Assembly: GCF_025971955.1 (NCBI RefSeq)
Contig: NZ_JAPDMX010000003.1
Location: 124,001-188,000 of the forward strand
DNA from: Shewanella subflava
GTDB taxonomy: Bacteria; Pseudomonadota; Gammaproteobacteria; Enterobacterales; Shewanellaceae
DNA length: 64,000 nucleotides
Reading direction: 5' to 3'
The translations under genes were made by a program, and so were the position numbers. Shown one piece after another: positions 51,886 through 60,651 of this stretch; within the stretch, counting starts at the first letter, position 1; each line of letters starts with the position of its first letter. The notes under the pieces are model-generated. The model saw nothing but the letters and a program-made list of their open reading frames with translations. It was not told where the DNA came from and made no database searches.

Positions 51886-53741
51886 TGATTGAACTGTCAT
51901 TTACAAAACTTTGGTCAGATAGAACATCACCAATTGCCATTAGGTTTATTGACTCACCACCATTTACAGGTATCACCATACGTTTTGATGAACCTTGGGT
52001 GGCTAGAATGTCACCCATTTCATTACGTTTTGGTGACACACCTGTTGAACCACCTACACCCGTTGATAATACTTTCGGTATTGAGTGTGGTTTTATTTGG
52101 ATACCACCACTTGAGCCACAAGCTGAATTGATTATCACTGAGTCATCTACTGATTTTGAAAATCAAACCAGTAATGATTGGGGTTCGTTATTTAATGACG
52201 GTGTTTTGGTTACATCAGCTTGGCAATCATTCGATTCACATGGCGTTACAGCCGCTATGGGTTGGTTTATTAAAGATGAAATTCGTACTGATATTTCATT
52301 TAATTGGACTACACCGAAAGACTATATATCGGTAACTAAAATCACTTGGTTAACCCCTGATGAACATCAACAAACGCAAACGTTAAACTGGTTGGCGGTT
52401 GAGTCCGAAGGACTTAATTTATCGGTTAATTGGTGGGATGGCTACCAACATCAAACCGCTTTGCTGTTGCAATACCATGGTGATGTTCGGGGTAGTGAAT
52501 GTGCGGTGAAATGGGGCGTACCAGCGGCACGGTGGATTTGTTCAAGCAAGTATCGGCCACCTAAATCACCGATAACAATCCGATTTAGTGAGCCGTTTAG
52601 TGCTAATACATCACCCATCACGATTCGATTTACTGCATCACCTGAAGTATGCAAATGGTATCCTGGTGGTGGCTTACTTAACCCGTTCCCAGATTTACCC
52701 GACCTTGATTTTAACATCCCCATTGAACCCCAACTGCGCAGGTATTATTTAATGCAGCCAACCATTACGTGTGTGCGTGTGTCTGACAATGTGCCGATTG
52801 TGATCAGTAATATCAACATTGGCCGCAGCCGTGGGCAGTGGGCCAGCACGGTTAGTGTGGATTTTTCCAGCCGTATAGATGCTACCCGTGCTGAAAATCA
52901 ATTACTGAAAATTGGTATAAATGGTTATGAGTTTTATGCCTATATCGAGCAACTAAGTTGCAGCAAAGTGTTTGGCAATGAAACACATAGTGGTAGTGGT
53001 CGCAGCCGCTGCGCTGAACTAGCCGCCCCATACATGATGCCAAAAAGCTACACCAATGCCACATCGTTAAGCTTTGCTGGTTTGCTTAATAACATTCTAC
53101 AAAATACCGGTTGGTCTGTGGACTTAAACGGCATAGTTGATTTTGTGGTACCGGCAGGCGCATTCAGTGTGGGCAATAAATCACCCATTGAGCAAGTGCA
53201 AGAGGCGGTTGCGCAGTTAGGCTGCATGTTGCTGTGTGATGATGAAAACCAAGCATTAACCGTGGTCCCACGTTGGCCAACTTCACCTTGGATGATGGCA
53301 GGCGCCGCACCTGATATTACTGTGCATGATGCGGTGATCACCCGTTACAGTGAGTCAAAAGAAATTGGTACCGAGTGTAATGTGGTTTGGCTTCGCGGTG
53401 AACAGCAGGGTATAAGCGCCAAAGTAAAACGGGCAGGTTCAGCGGGAGATATTGCAACCGATGACATCAGCGCCCAATTGATTGTTGATAACCAAGCCGC
53501 CAGAACCGCAGGCACCAATGCACTGGCAGACACGGGCAACAAGCTTAATATTACCATGAGCTTGCCTATTATGGCCGACTTACCACCATTAACACCTGGT
53601 ATGTTAATCGGCGTTCGTGAAGGGGTTGATGTATACAAAGGTACCTGTGATTCGGTCAGCATTAGCGCATCGATAAGCAACACCGGTGATATTGATATTG
53701 AGCAATCAATCACGCTTGTTCGTCACGTAGCCAAGGGTTAA
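51885..53741 (+). CDS. Tail hub-like protein with SPIxIRF repeats
   Basis: The 618-residue protein carries five copies of an SPIxIRFxxxP-like motif: three in residues 14-52 and two at about 226-252. A beta-rich C-terminal half follows (ITCVRVSDNVPIVISNINIG, then LNNILQNTGWSV, FVVPAGAFSVGNKSPIEQV and LGCMLLCDDENQALTVVPRW). That half resembles phage hub or baseplate proteins. The repeated unit may be small surface strands. The next gene follows by 22 bp. Confidence 0.65.
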   Translation: MIELSFTKLWSDRTSPIAIRFIDSPPFTGITIRFDEPWVARMSPISLRFGDTPVEPPTPVDNTFGIECGFIWIPPLEPQAELIITESSTDFENQTSNDWGSLFNDGVLVTSAWQSFDSHGVTAAMGWFIKDEIRTDISFNWTTPKDYISVTKITWLTPDEHQQTQTLNWLAVESEGLNLSVNWWDGYQHQTALLLQYHGDVRGSECAVKWGVPAARWICSSKYRPPKSPITIRFSEPFSANTSPITIRFTASPEVCKWYPGGGLLNPFPDLPDLDFNIPIEPQLRRYYLMQPTITCVRVSDNVPIVISNINIGRSRGQWASTVSVDFSSRIDATRAENQLLKIGINGYEFYAYIEQLSCSKVFGNETHSGSGRSRCAELAAPYMMPKSYTNATSLSFAGLLNNILQNTGWSVDLNGIVDFVVPAGAFSVGNKSPIEQVQEAVAQLGCMLLCDDENQALTVVPRWPTSPWMMAGAAPDITVHDAVITRYSESKEIGTECNVVWLRGEQQGISAKVKRAGSAGDIATDDISAQLIVDNQAARTAGTNALADTGNKLNITMSLPIMADLPPLTPGMLIGVREGVDVYKGTCDSVSISASISNTGDIDIEQSITLVRHVAKG

Positions 53742-53763
53742 TAAGGTTTAAAGAGGTCCGTAA

Positions 53764-53976
53764 ATGTTAAAGCAGTTACAACAAACCCTAGGTACCCCAA
53801 GGGTGATCATGACGATTAATGTGGTGAATGCCGACGGAACGGTAACCGCCACCACAGCCAGCGGCCAAACCCAACGGGTAATCGGCACTGGCAGTGCGGG
53901 TGATCATATCTATGTACAAGACGGCTGGGTGCTAGGAACCGCCCCCGATTTACCGTTTTATGAGATGGAGGTTTAA
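53764..53976 (+). CDS. Small late protein at the end of the tail operon
   Basis: The 70-residue beta-rich protein (VVNADGTVTATTASGQTQRV) looks like a small barrel. It is the last structural gene. An AT-rich gap of 155 bp follows, with a promoter for the next genes expected. Confidence 0.55.
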   Translation: MLKQLQQTLGTPRVIMTINVVNADGTVTATTASGQTQRVIGTGSAGDHIYVQDGWVLGTAPDLPFYEMEV

Positions 53977-54131
53977 TGATAAATTTCTTGCACAAATATT
54001 AGTATATCTGTATAACCTTTCGCCCAATAATAATCACAATAGTTGCTAGATATAAGCAAATAATTGTTGATAGTTGCCTATGCTTAAGTGTAAGTTAATT
54101 TACATAAGCAATTTTATTTAAGGTGGAGTTT

Positions 54132-54290
54132 ATGAATACTAAAAAACCAATTCTTGCAAAATCTCCAAATGAAAAAGTTTATCGCTTGAACGGTAATGGT
54201 GAATTCAGCTTGAATTTGAATGATAAAAAAATCCGTCAAAAAGTTATGAATAAGATTAATCGATTTAAAGATTTTCCTGTCACAGCCTAA
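54132..54290 (+). CDS. 52-residue basic protein of the attR cargo pair
   Basis: AGGTGGAG precedes the ATG at 54132 with good spacing, which is strong support for a real small gene. The peptide is basic and helical at its end (KIRQKVMNKINRFKDF). It lies 15 bp before a membrane-protein gene, so they form one unit. No family is known to me. Confidence 0.6.
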   Translation: MNTKKPILAKSPNEKVYRLNGNGEFSLNLNDKKIRQKVMNKINRFKDFPVTA

Positions 54291-54305
54291 AATAGTGAGG
54301 GTTTC

Positions 54306-55142
54306 ATGGGGGCCTTCGCTGTTGCTTTTATTCTAATATCTGGATACACCTACGTATCTAAATCAACCTTTCAAAAGTATATTACTCGCAGAGAAGACGG
54401 ACACCGTTATTATTTTCGGTGTGGTGCTTATGGTATCTTATTTAGTTTGGTTGGCGTTTTTATAGCTGTTGTTCTTGACGCACTAAATTTACCATCAGCT
54501 TTACTTCATCACTTTGATACATCTATTGAGCAGTTAACTAACATCACCAAGCTAGCTAAAACACTACAAGATTATTTATCAATTAAACTATTACTAGGTA
54601 GTTGTTTAGCGATTTTTTTAGCTTTTATTGCCGCACTTGTTGAGAACTTTTGCCGTGATGACGACAAGTCTAGAAAGACTATTCATGCCACTAAAAGCCC
54701 ACCGTTAGAAAAATTTTTGTTTGAATGCGGATCTAAACTTCAAACAATATTGATTACCCTAGGTAACCGAAAGGTTTATGTTGGTCTAGTTAACGATGTC
54801 CCCATTGAGTCAGGCGATGTTGAGCACTTCACCATCTTACCAATTTTAAGTGGCTACAGAGACAAAGACACGTTGAATGTAATCTTTACAGTTAACTACT
54901 ACCAACATTATGAGAAACATTTAGCTGAAGATGGATCTCCTTTAGATGGTGAAGGTGCGTGTTTAGATGATTTTATTGAGATAATACCTGTTTCTGAAAT
55001 TGCTCATATTGGAAGTTTTGATATTGAAACATATAAAAAATTTATAACCCCAATTGAAAACTCTTTATCCTGGATGCAACCGATGTCCTTTACAGTAGAT
55101 AATTATGATGTTGTTGGCTTTAAAAATAAGGGAAATACCTAA
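54306..55142 (+). CDS. Three-helix membrane protein of the attR cargo pair
   Basis: The 278-residue protein has membrane helices at about residues 3-18, 40-62 and 92-114, then a cytoplasmic domain (145-278) of alternating strands (TLGNRKVYVGLVNDVPIESG, then VIFTVNYYQHYEK). The domain start recalls SH3/LSm-like barrels. It ends 4 bp into the convergent integrase gene. A place beside the integrase is usual for cargo such as exclusion or defence genes. Function unknown. Confidence 0.6.
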   Translation: MGAFAVAFILISGYTYVSKSTFQKYITRREDGHRYYFRCGAYGILFSLVGVFIAVVLDALNLPSALLHHFDTSIEQLTNITKLAKTLQDYLSIKLLLGSCLAIFLAFIAALVENFCRDDDKSRKTIHATKSPPLEKFLFECGSKLQTILITLGNRKVYVGLVNDVPIESGDVEHFTILPILSGYRDKDTLNVIFTVNYYQHYEKHLAEDGSPLDGEGACLDDFIEIIPVSEIAHIGSFDIETYKKFITPIENSLSWMQPMSFTVDNYDVVGFKNKGNT

Positions 55143-56203
55143 ACATCTTTATCATGCAACCGCTTAGGAAATAGTTCTGTATAAACCTGCCATAGAGTAT
55201 TAATGTTTCTGTGTCCTGTTACCTGCGCCACTTCATCAAAGGTATAACCCTTTTCAAATAGCCGGCTAGCCCCTTCACGGCGTAAATCATGGTAGCGTAA
55301 ATCCTCAATGCCCAGTTCAGTTCGAACACGTTGGAAACCAGCGGACACTGAGCGTTCATTAAATGGAAAGATCCTATCATCATTCCTTGGCTGTTTTTGA
55401 ATCAGTTCCCACGCCCCACCTAACAATGGTACCAACATGTGGTTACCTGCTTTTTTACGAGGGTCTTTTCGATCACGAACAACCACAGCCTTTTGTTCGT
55501 CATCAACATCATCCCACCGTATTCTGCACACCTCACCAATACGCATGCAGCTTAAAATAGAGAACTCGAGTAAATCAACATAAGGAATATGTGCGGTTCT
55601 TTGGTCTGAACGTTGCTGCAATCCAACTTTTAGCTTTTCAAGCTCAATGGTTGTCGGCCTGCGCGAACGTCTAGCTGATTTGGCGATCAGATTTTGAGCA
55701 TAAAGCGCTTCATAAGCGTCAATAATTGCTGATTGAGACACATCATGACCAAAATTAGACTTAGCAATTTTTAACAGCCAGCGAATAACGCTAATATCAA
55801 TTGCAATGGTCGAAGGGCCTGTACCAGAAGTTTTCCTTTGTTGGCAGTGCTCAATAATATGCTGTGGCTTAATTTGGTTAATTAAGTGCTTTGCTATTTC
55901 GCAATCTCTAAGTAGTTTGAGGCAAAACCTTTTTGAGCGCCCAATAGCGCTATCGATGTTTGGGTCGTTTAATACCTGGTCAATAATTTTGCCTAACGTT
56001 GGAATAGTAGAGACTTGATCTTCAAATCCATTTTTTTCAATTTCGACAATCCTTTCTTTTCCCCACGTTTCAGCTGTCAACTTTTTGGTAAAAGTCCTTT
56101 GCTCCGTGTATAATATTTTGCCTTTTTTCTTAACGCGAATTAAGCATCGGTATTTACTTGTACCATCTGCTTTATCACGTTTCTGAATACTATAAGACGC
56201 CAT
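55139..56203 (-). CDS. int: dusA-targeting tyrosine integrase
   Basis: The 354-residue integrase has an arm-binding domain (about 1-60), a core-binding domain (65-150) and the catalytic set Arg221 (CMRIGE), a Lys near 246, His305-x-x-Arg308 (YHDLRRE), His331 (TGHRN) and Tyr341. It lies beside attR and points inwards. Its likely start (ATG at 56203) puts the three GGTTCCCC arm sites in its promoter, so it may repress itself. A longer frame to 56266 would run through the arm sites. Integrases of prophages in dusA form a known group. Confidence 0.95.
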   Translation of the reverse strand: MASYSIQKRDKADGTSKYRCLIRVKKKGKILYTEQRTFTKKLTAETWGKERIVEIEKNGFEDQVSTIPTLGKIIDQVLNDPNIDSAIGRSKRFCLKLLRDCEIAKHLINQIKPQHIIEHCQQRKTSGTGPSTIAIDISVIRWLLKIAKSNFGHDVSQSAIIDAYEALYAQNLIAKSARRSRRPTTIELEKLKVGLQQRSDQRTAHIPYVDLLEFSILSCMRIGEVCRIRWDDVDDEQKAVVVRDRKDPRKKAGNHMLVPLLGGAWELIQKQPRNDDRIFPFNERSVSAGFQRVRTELGIEDLRYHDLRREGASRLFEKGYTFDEVAQVTGHRNINTLWQVYTELFPKRLHDKDV

Positions 56204-56209
56204 AATTCG

Positions 56210-56260
56210 GGTTCCCCATTTCCATTTGTCCAATGTATTATGGTTCCCAATAGGTTCCCC
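56210..56260. promoter_or_regulatory. Putative integrase arm-type sites, right end
   Basis: GGTTCCCC (56210-56217), GGTTCCCA (56242-56249) and GGTTCCCC (56253-56260) mirror the three octamers at the left end. They lie between the integrase start and the attR core. Confidence 0.65.
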
Positions 56261-56310
56261 ATGCAACTAAAAACGACTTAAAATGTCTAAAAATAACCTA
56301 AAATGTGAGT
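56261..56310 (+). promoter_or_regulatory. Phage-supplied expression signal for dusA
   Basis: This 50-bp AT-rich stretch holds two CTAAAATGT/TTAAAATGT repeats and precedes the new dusA ATG. It must supply the promoter or ribosome site that dusA lost on integration. Exact boxes are not clear. Confidence 0.4.
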
Positions 56311-57333
56311 ATGATGAAATTTGAAGAATCAGTATTAAAGCCAATCACACCAAGGGTTACGCTAGATCGCACCTTTTCAATCGCGCCAATGCTTGATTGG
56401 ACCGATCGTCACTATCGTTATTTCGCCCGTCTTATGTCTGCAAATACATTGTTGTATACCGAGATGGTGACAACCGGAGCCATTATTTATGGTAGCGGAG
56501 ATTATTTAGCGTATAACGAAGAAGAACATCCGCTAGCATTGCAATTAGGCGGATCGAATCCCAAAGATTTGGCTCATTGTGCTAAGTTGGCAGCCGAGCG
56601 CGGTTACGATGAAGTCAACATTAATGTGGGGTGCCCTTCTGACCGTGTTCAGAATGGTCGTTTTGGCGCATGTTTAATGGGTGAGCCTGAGTTAGTTGCA
56701 CAAAGTGTTGATGCGATGAAGCAGGTGGCTGATATTCCTATTACGGTTAAAACGCGCATTGGAATTGATGAACAAGACAGTTATGAATTTCTGACCCATT
56801 TTATCGATGTGGTAAGCACCAAAGGTTGTACGGATTTTACCATTCATGCCCGTAAAGCTTGGCTGCAAGGGTTAAGCCCGAAAGAAAATCGCGAGATCCC
56901 ACCATTAGATTATGAGCGCGTGTATCAATTAAAACGTGATTACCCTCATTTAAATATCAGTATCAACGGTGGTGTAACAAGCCTACAGCAAGCCAAAGAT
57001 CATCTACAGCATGTTGATGGTGTTATGGTTGGGCGAGAGGCGTATCACAACCCTTATATCTTAAGCCAAGTGGATCAGTTACTTTATCACCATGATAAAC
57101 CACAATTAAGCCGTGAAGAAGTCATTGAATTAATGCTGCCTTATATTGAACGGCATATTCAACAAGGCGGGCGTTTAAATCATATCACTCGCCATATGAT
57201 AGGACTCTTTCAGGGATTACCTGGTTCAAGAAGCTGGCGCCGTTATTTAAGCGAAAACGCCCACAAGGCAGGTGCCGGAATTGAAGTGGTTCAAGGGGCT
57301 ATCGCATTGATGAATGAAAATGCGCCTGCCTAA
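56311..57333 (+). CDS. dusA: tRNA-dihydrouridine synthase A with phage-encoded N-terminus
   Basis: This FMN enzyme reduces uridine in the tRNA D-loop (positions 20/20a in E. coli). The 340-residue barrel has the FMN region [16 protein letters not shown], the catalytic Cys in [19 protein letters not shown] near residue 102 and the late [12 protein letters not shown]. The first 18 residues ([15 protein letters not shown]...) are phage DNA. The native start, MTSTAKL, is at 14045. The enzyme should remain active because the core domain is intact. A terminator follows. Confidence 0.96.
   Translation: MMKFEESVLKPITPRVTLDRTFSIAPMLDWTDRHYRYFARLMSANTLLYTEMVTTGAIIYGSGDYLAYNEEEHPLALQLGGSNPKDLAHCAKLAAERGYDEVNINVGCPSDRVQNGRFGACLMGEPELVAQSVDAMKQVADIPITVKTRIGIDEQDSYEFLTHFIDVVSTKGCTDFTIHARKAWLQGLSPKENREIPPLDYERVYQLKRDYPHLNISINGGVTSLQQAKDHLQHVDGVMVGREAYHNPYILSQVDQLLYHHDKPQLSREEVIELMLPYIERHIQQGGRLNHITRHMIGLFQGLPGSRSWRRYLSENAHKAGAGIEVVQGAIALMNENAPA
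56365..56400 (+). repeat. attR core: 36-bp direct repeat with attL
   Basis: The right copy of the duplicated core (see 14066-14101), lying inside the dusA coding sequence at codons 19-30. One synonymous base differs. Confidence 0.93.
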
Positions 57334-57365
57334 TAGGTATTTTTAGCCATAAAAAACGCAAATTC

Positions 57366-57389
57366 GCGCTCATTAGAGCGCTTTTTTTT
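57366..57389 (+). terminator. Terminator after dusA
   Basis: GCGCTC-ATTA-GAGCGC with a T8 run, 33 bp past the dusA stop. Confidence 0.9.
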
Positions 57390-57544
57390 GCTTCAAATTC
57401 ATGTTGGTCTAATTGACTAACCTTGGTAGTGAATTTCACTAACTGTTCGTTTTTGCTCTTTGTGGTTGATGGGTAAAAATGAAACACTGGGGGTGTTTTG
57501 TTTTTTATTATTTAAAATCATGAATTTATTTTATATTTAAAAGT

Positions 57545-57560
57545 TGGCACAAGGATTGTA
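57545..57560 (+). promoter_or_regulatory. Sigma-54-type promoter of a psp-like operon
   Basis: TGGCAC, five bases, then TTGTA fits the -24/-12 consensus (TGGCAC-N5-TTGCA) with one mismatch. It lies about 65 bp before the first gene of a small operon whose third gene is pspC-like. Phage-shock operons are sigma-54 and PspF dependent. Confidence 0.65.
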
Positions 57561-57624
57561 ATACCTAAGATGTCCCGTAATGAAAAAGGTTTTCATTACA
57601 CACTAAACAGAAAAGGAAGCCATC

Positions 57625-57933
57625 ATGTTTAACGTTAATTCTAAAAGTCGTTTAAATCGTATCGCCGCTACAGCCGTTGTCGCCGTGATGATGTCAGCCA
57701 GCAGCTTTACAGCACCAGCCAATGACACAATGGTGCAAGATACCTTTAGCGTACTTGAGCAAAATATCACCCAAGCCAGTCAAGATTTATTGTTGTCAGC
57801 TAAGCAAGAGTTTGTATTGTCTTTGAGAACTCAAATTGCAGAACAAATTTTTGATGTTAAGACTGACAGCCAAGCACACATGCTTGCTAGTGATGATGCT
57901 GAGCAATCGGTGACAACAGCGAGCAAAGAATAA
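57625..57933 (+). CDS. Exported small protein of the psp-like operon
   Basis: The 102-residue protein has a signal peptide (about 1-33, ending FTAPA) and a helical, Gln/Ser-rich mature part. It is the first gene after the sigma-54-type promoter. The next ATG overlaps its stop (TAATG). It is not PspA, which would be larger and cytoplasmic. Function unknown. Confidence 0.65.
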   Translation: MFNVNSKSRLNRIAATAVVAVMMSASSFTAPANDTMVQDTFSVLEQNITQASQDLLLSAKQEFVLSLRTQIAEQIFDVKTDSQAHMLASDDAEQSVTTASKE

Positions 57934-58079
57934 TGCTGTTTGTTGATCCTCTTGGAATGGTGATGCCTTTGTTAGCGATTTTGTTGCTACCACTAATGAG
58001 CTTTATTTGTTGCGCGGTCATCGCCAACTTACTCACTAAATTGCAAATCATGCCCAATAAATCAACTGATAATGTTTAA
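57933..58079 (+). CDS. 48-residue membrane protein of the psp-like operon
   Basis: The ATG overlaps the previous stop. Most of the peptide is one membrane helix (residues 8-37). It takes the place of PspB but lacks clear PspB motifs. It lies 28 bp before the PspC-like start. Confidence 0.6.
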   Translation: MLFVDPLGMVMPLLAILLLPLMSFICCAVIANLLTKLQIMPNKSTDNV

Positions 58080-58107
58080 TTTTTTGAATAATAAATTAAG
58101 GAATACA

Positions 58108-58308
58108 ATGGAAAAACTTGTAGAGAAACTCATCGACAAGCCTAAAATTGTTTCGGGTGTATGTCATTATTTCGCGAAACAATTTGGCTGGTCGGTGATG
58201 TGGGTTAGAGTGATCGCGGCACTGATTTTATTAGCTAATCCAGTTGTTAGCCTGATTGCATATTTGGTGCTATCCGTTTTACTGGATAAGAAATCTACTC
58301 ACTATTAA
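58108..58308 (+). CDS. PspC-domain protein
   Basis: The start at 58108 has AAGGA 6 bases upstream. The 66-residue protein has the PspC layout: a KIVSGVCHYFAKQFGWSVMW start then a membrane helix pair (VRVIAALILLANPVVSLIAYLVLSV in parts). PspC senses envelope stress in the phage-shock response. A longer frame from 58072 overlaps the previous gene and is less likely. It is shorter than E. coli PspC (119). Confidence 0.83.
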   Translation: MEKLVEKLIDKPKIVSGVCHYFAKQFGWSVMWVRVIAALILLANPVVSLIAYLVLSVLLDKKSTHY

Positions 58309-58400
58309 GTGCGCTTTCATTTGTTCAAATCATACAATGAAAGCGCAATGGCAGGCAGTAATACAAGTCACTGCTAATAGCCTTGATGTTGTATTAATAG

Positions 58401-59141
58401 TTAAGATGATTTACTTAAAAATGCTTGGAACAGCTTTTTCGATTCATCACTTTTTAAACGCTGTCCAAAATGAACCAGTTCAAGCTGCATTTGTTGTTTC
58501 ACTTGCTGTTGGTTGTAACGGATCAATTGACGAGATGCTTGAAGTGATTCCGGAGGTTGCTTGGCTAATCTTTTCGCTTTAGTCAGTGCAAATTCAATCA
58601 CGTCAGTTTCTACCACCTGATTGATAATATTTAATTCACAGGCCGTTGCGGCATTAAATGCATCGCCTAATAAAATCAGTTCCGCCGCTTTTTGTTGACC
58701 TACGATTAACGGTAACATTAAGCTCGACGCAGCTTCAGGTACTAATGCTAGATTGACAAAGGGCATTTGAAATTTTGCACTATTATCGGCATAAACTAAA
58801 TCGCAGTGCAGTAATAAGGTGGTACCAATACCCACGGCAGCACCAGATACGGCCGCAACCAAAGGCTTTTTTAAATCAACGAGGCAGAATAGAAACTTCA
58901 CCGTTGGATGATCCTCATTTAAGTCGCCACTTTGTAAAAAATCAGCGATATCATTACCTGCGGTAAAGCAATTCCCTTCGCCATGTAACATAAAGGCACG
59001 AATCTCGTTGTTGCTTTCGCCTTCGATAAGGTATTCTGTGAGTTGTTGATACATCGCTAGATTAAAAGCATTACGCTTGTCTGGACGATTAAAGCTGATG
59101 ATCCGAACACCTTGTTCATCACGCATTTTTATAAGACTCAT
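58401..59141 (-). CDS. Enoyl-CoA hydratase/isomerase family protein
   Basis: The 246-residue crotonase-fold enzyme has oxyanion-hole segments GNCFTAGNDIADF (near 57) and SGAAVGIGTTLLLHCD (near 98), and a Glu in LVPEAASS at the position of one of the catalytic Glu residues. It acts on enoyl-CoA thioesters, but the exact substrate is not evident. It is a lone leftward gene, divergent from the copper chaperone gene. Confidence 0.9.
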   Translation of the reverse strand: MSLIKMRDEQGVRIISFNRPDKRNAFNLAMYQQLTEYLIEGESNNEIRAFMLHGEGNCFTAGNDIADFLQSGDLNEDHPTVKFLFCLVDLKKPLVAAVSGAAVGIGTTLLLHCDLVYADNSAKFQMPFVNLALVPEAASSLMLPLIVGQQKAAELILLGDAFNAATACELNIINQVVETDVIEFALTKAKRLAKQPPESLQASRQLIRYNQQQVKQQMQLELVHFGQRLKSDESKKLFQAFLSKSS

Positions 59142-59191
59142 TCGTAGTTTCCTTTGTGAACACGAGCAGGGATTAAGTGGAGTTTAAGACA

Positions 59192-59665
59192 TTGAAAGTA
59201 ATATTCAAACACTTGTTTAGTTTTTTAGTGCTAACATCAGTATCATTTACCGCCAGTGCCAATGTCATTTTAGTCGACGGTCATGTGCGGGCGATGCCGG
59301 CATCTGTGCCAAATACCGCGGCATATTTAACCTTAGAAAACCATGGTGACGCAGCGGTAAAACTAATTGCCGTGACAACCTCTGTGGCAAAAGAAGCTCA
59401 GTTACATACTATAGTTGATGAAAATGGCATGGTAAAAATGCGCCAGGTAGAAAGTTTTCCAATTACTTCCCATGGCGCTTTAACGCTAAAACCTTCAGGA
59501 GATCACATTATGATCTTAGGGTTAAACAAGCCATTAGCTGAAAACGATAAGGTTGTATTAACATTGATATTTGATAATGAGCAGCAATTACAGGTTGAAT
59601 TGCCTGTATTAAAAAATGCAGACTCATCGCATCAAGATCATAGCGAACATCATCACCATCATTAA
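59192..59665 (+). CDS. PCuAC-type periplasmic copper chaperone
   Basis: The 157-residue protein has a signal peptide (about 1-24) and the PCuAC fold: GHVRAMPASVPNTAAYLTLEN near 30, then an H-x(n)-M copper motif (LHT near 72, MVKMRQV near 82, HIM and LGL near 108). A His-rich tail is an additional metal site. These proteins bring copper to cytochrome oxidase. The start is a TTG at 59192 with GGAG 9 bases upstream, or a GTG at 59177. Confidence 0.88.
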   Translation: MKVIFKHLFSFLVLTSVSFTASANVILVDGHVRAMPASVPNTAAYLTLENHGDAAVKLIAVTTSVAKEAQLHTIVDENGMVKMRQVESFPITSHGALTLKPSGDHIMILGLNKPLAENDKVVLTLIFDNEQQLQVELPVLKNADSSHQDHSEHHHHH

Positions 59666-59677
59666 GGAACCGTATTG

Positions 59678-60649
59678 ATGCAGTTTACAAGGAATAAAGT
59701 ATTTTCTGTTGCCGCTGTTGTAGGCTTAATTGGCTACGCTGTCAGTGTGTGGTGGAGTATTGAACCCGCTCCAATTGAACCCGAAGCTTTGCAAAATGAT
59801 CAGGGTAAATTGATTATTGGCTATGCGACAACGCAATCCTTGATTGTCACCATGGAAACCTTACTGGATAAACCAGGGGGCTGGTTATCAAATGATATGA
59901 TGCCGCCTTCAGTATTGATGGATAATATGCCAGCGTTCGAATTTGGTGCGCTGGAACAAGCGCGCGACTTAGCACTGGTCATGCGTAAAGAGTTTAGTCG
60001 CTCACAGTCGCAATCAGCGGCGGATAAAGATTTATCTGCGGCACATTCAAAGCTAAATATTGAACACACCAGTTGGTTAGTGCCCAGTGCTGAAAGTGAG
60101 TACTCAGATGCCATTAAATTATTCAAGCTTTACCAAGCCAGAATTAGTGATACTGATAACCCATCTGCGCAATTTTATGCCCGAGCTGACAACCTAAATG
60201 AATGGTTAAAAGAAGTGCAAAAACGCTTAGGGAGTATTTCCCAGCGCCTGTCTGCCAGTGTAGGGCAGGACAGATTAAACACAGATTTAGCGGGTGACAC
60301 CGCAGCTCGTCAATCAACGCCTTCAGCAATCAGTGATGAGATTAAAACCAGCTGGTGGAAAATTGATGATGTATTTCATGAAAGCCGTGGTTCAGCATGG
60401 GCGTTATTAAACTTCATGCGCGCAGTAGAAGTGGATTTTGCTGATGTGCTAGAAAAGAAAAATGCTGAAGTGAGTTTAAGGCAGATTATTCGAGAGCTAG
60501 AAGCTACTCAGCAAACAGTGTGGAGCCCAATGGTATTGAATGGTGATGGCTTTGGTTTAGTCGCAAACCATTCACTTGTTATGGCTAACTATATTTCGCG
60601 AGCAAATGCCGCAGTAATTGATTTAACTAATTTACTTTCACAGGGATAA
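59678..60649 (+). CDS. DUF2333 family protein
   Basis: The 323-residue protein has an N-terminal membrane helix (about 8-27) and a large helical periplasmic part with a PGGWLSNDMMPPSVLMDNMP segment near 66. This is the DUF2333 pattern, known in gammaproteobacteria without a function. It starts 13 bp after the copper chaperone gene and ends 3 bp before the next gene. Confidence 0.85.
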   Translation: MQFTRNKVFSVAAVVGLIGYAVSVWWSIEPAPIEPEALQNDQGKLIIGYATTQSLIVTMETLLDKPGGWLSNDMMPPSVLMDNMPAFEFGALEQARDLALVMRKEFSRSQSQSAADKDLSAAHSKLNIEHTSWLVPSAESEYSDAIKLFKLYQARISDTDNPSAQFYARADNLNEWLKEVQKRLGSISQRLSASVGQDRLNTDLAGDTAARQSTPSAISDEIKTSWWKIDDVFHESRGSAWALLNFMRAVEVDFADVLEKKNAEVSLRQIIRELEATQQTVWSPMVLNGDGFGLVANHSLVMANYISRANAAVIDLTNLLSQG

Positions 60650-60651
60650 CA

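Larger units (their letters stand above)
14066..56400. mobile_element. Complete lambda-like siphophage prophage integrated in dusA
   Basis: Duplicated 36-bp cores bound a 42.3-kb segment. It contains an integrase next to attR, a CI/Cro switch, an O-like gene with internal iterons, a DnaC-like loader, a Q-like antiterminator, SAR endolysin, Rz/Rz1, holin, small and large terminase, portal, protease-capsid fusion, tail tube, tape measure and hub genes. No structural gene looks broken, so it may be inducible. Integration into the dusA 5' end by a dedicated tyrosine integrase class is known in many proteobacteria. Accessory genes sit at the left end, beside the CI gene, between Q and lysis, and beside the integrase. 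Confidence 0.95.
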
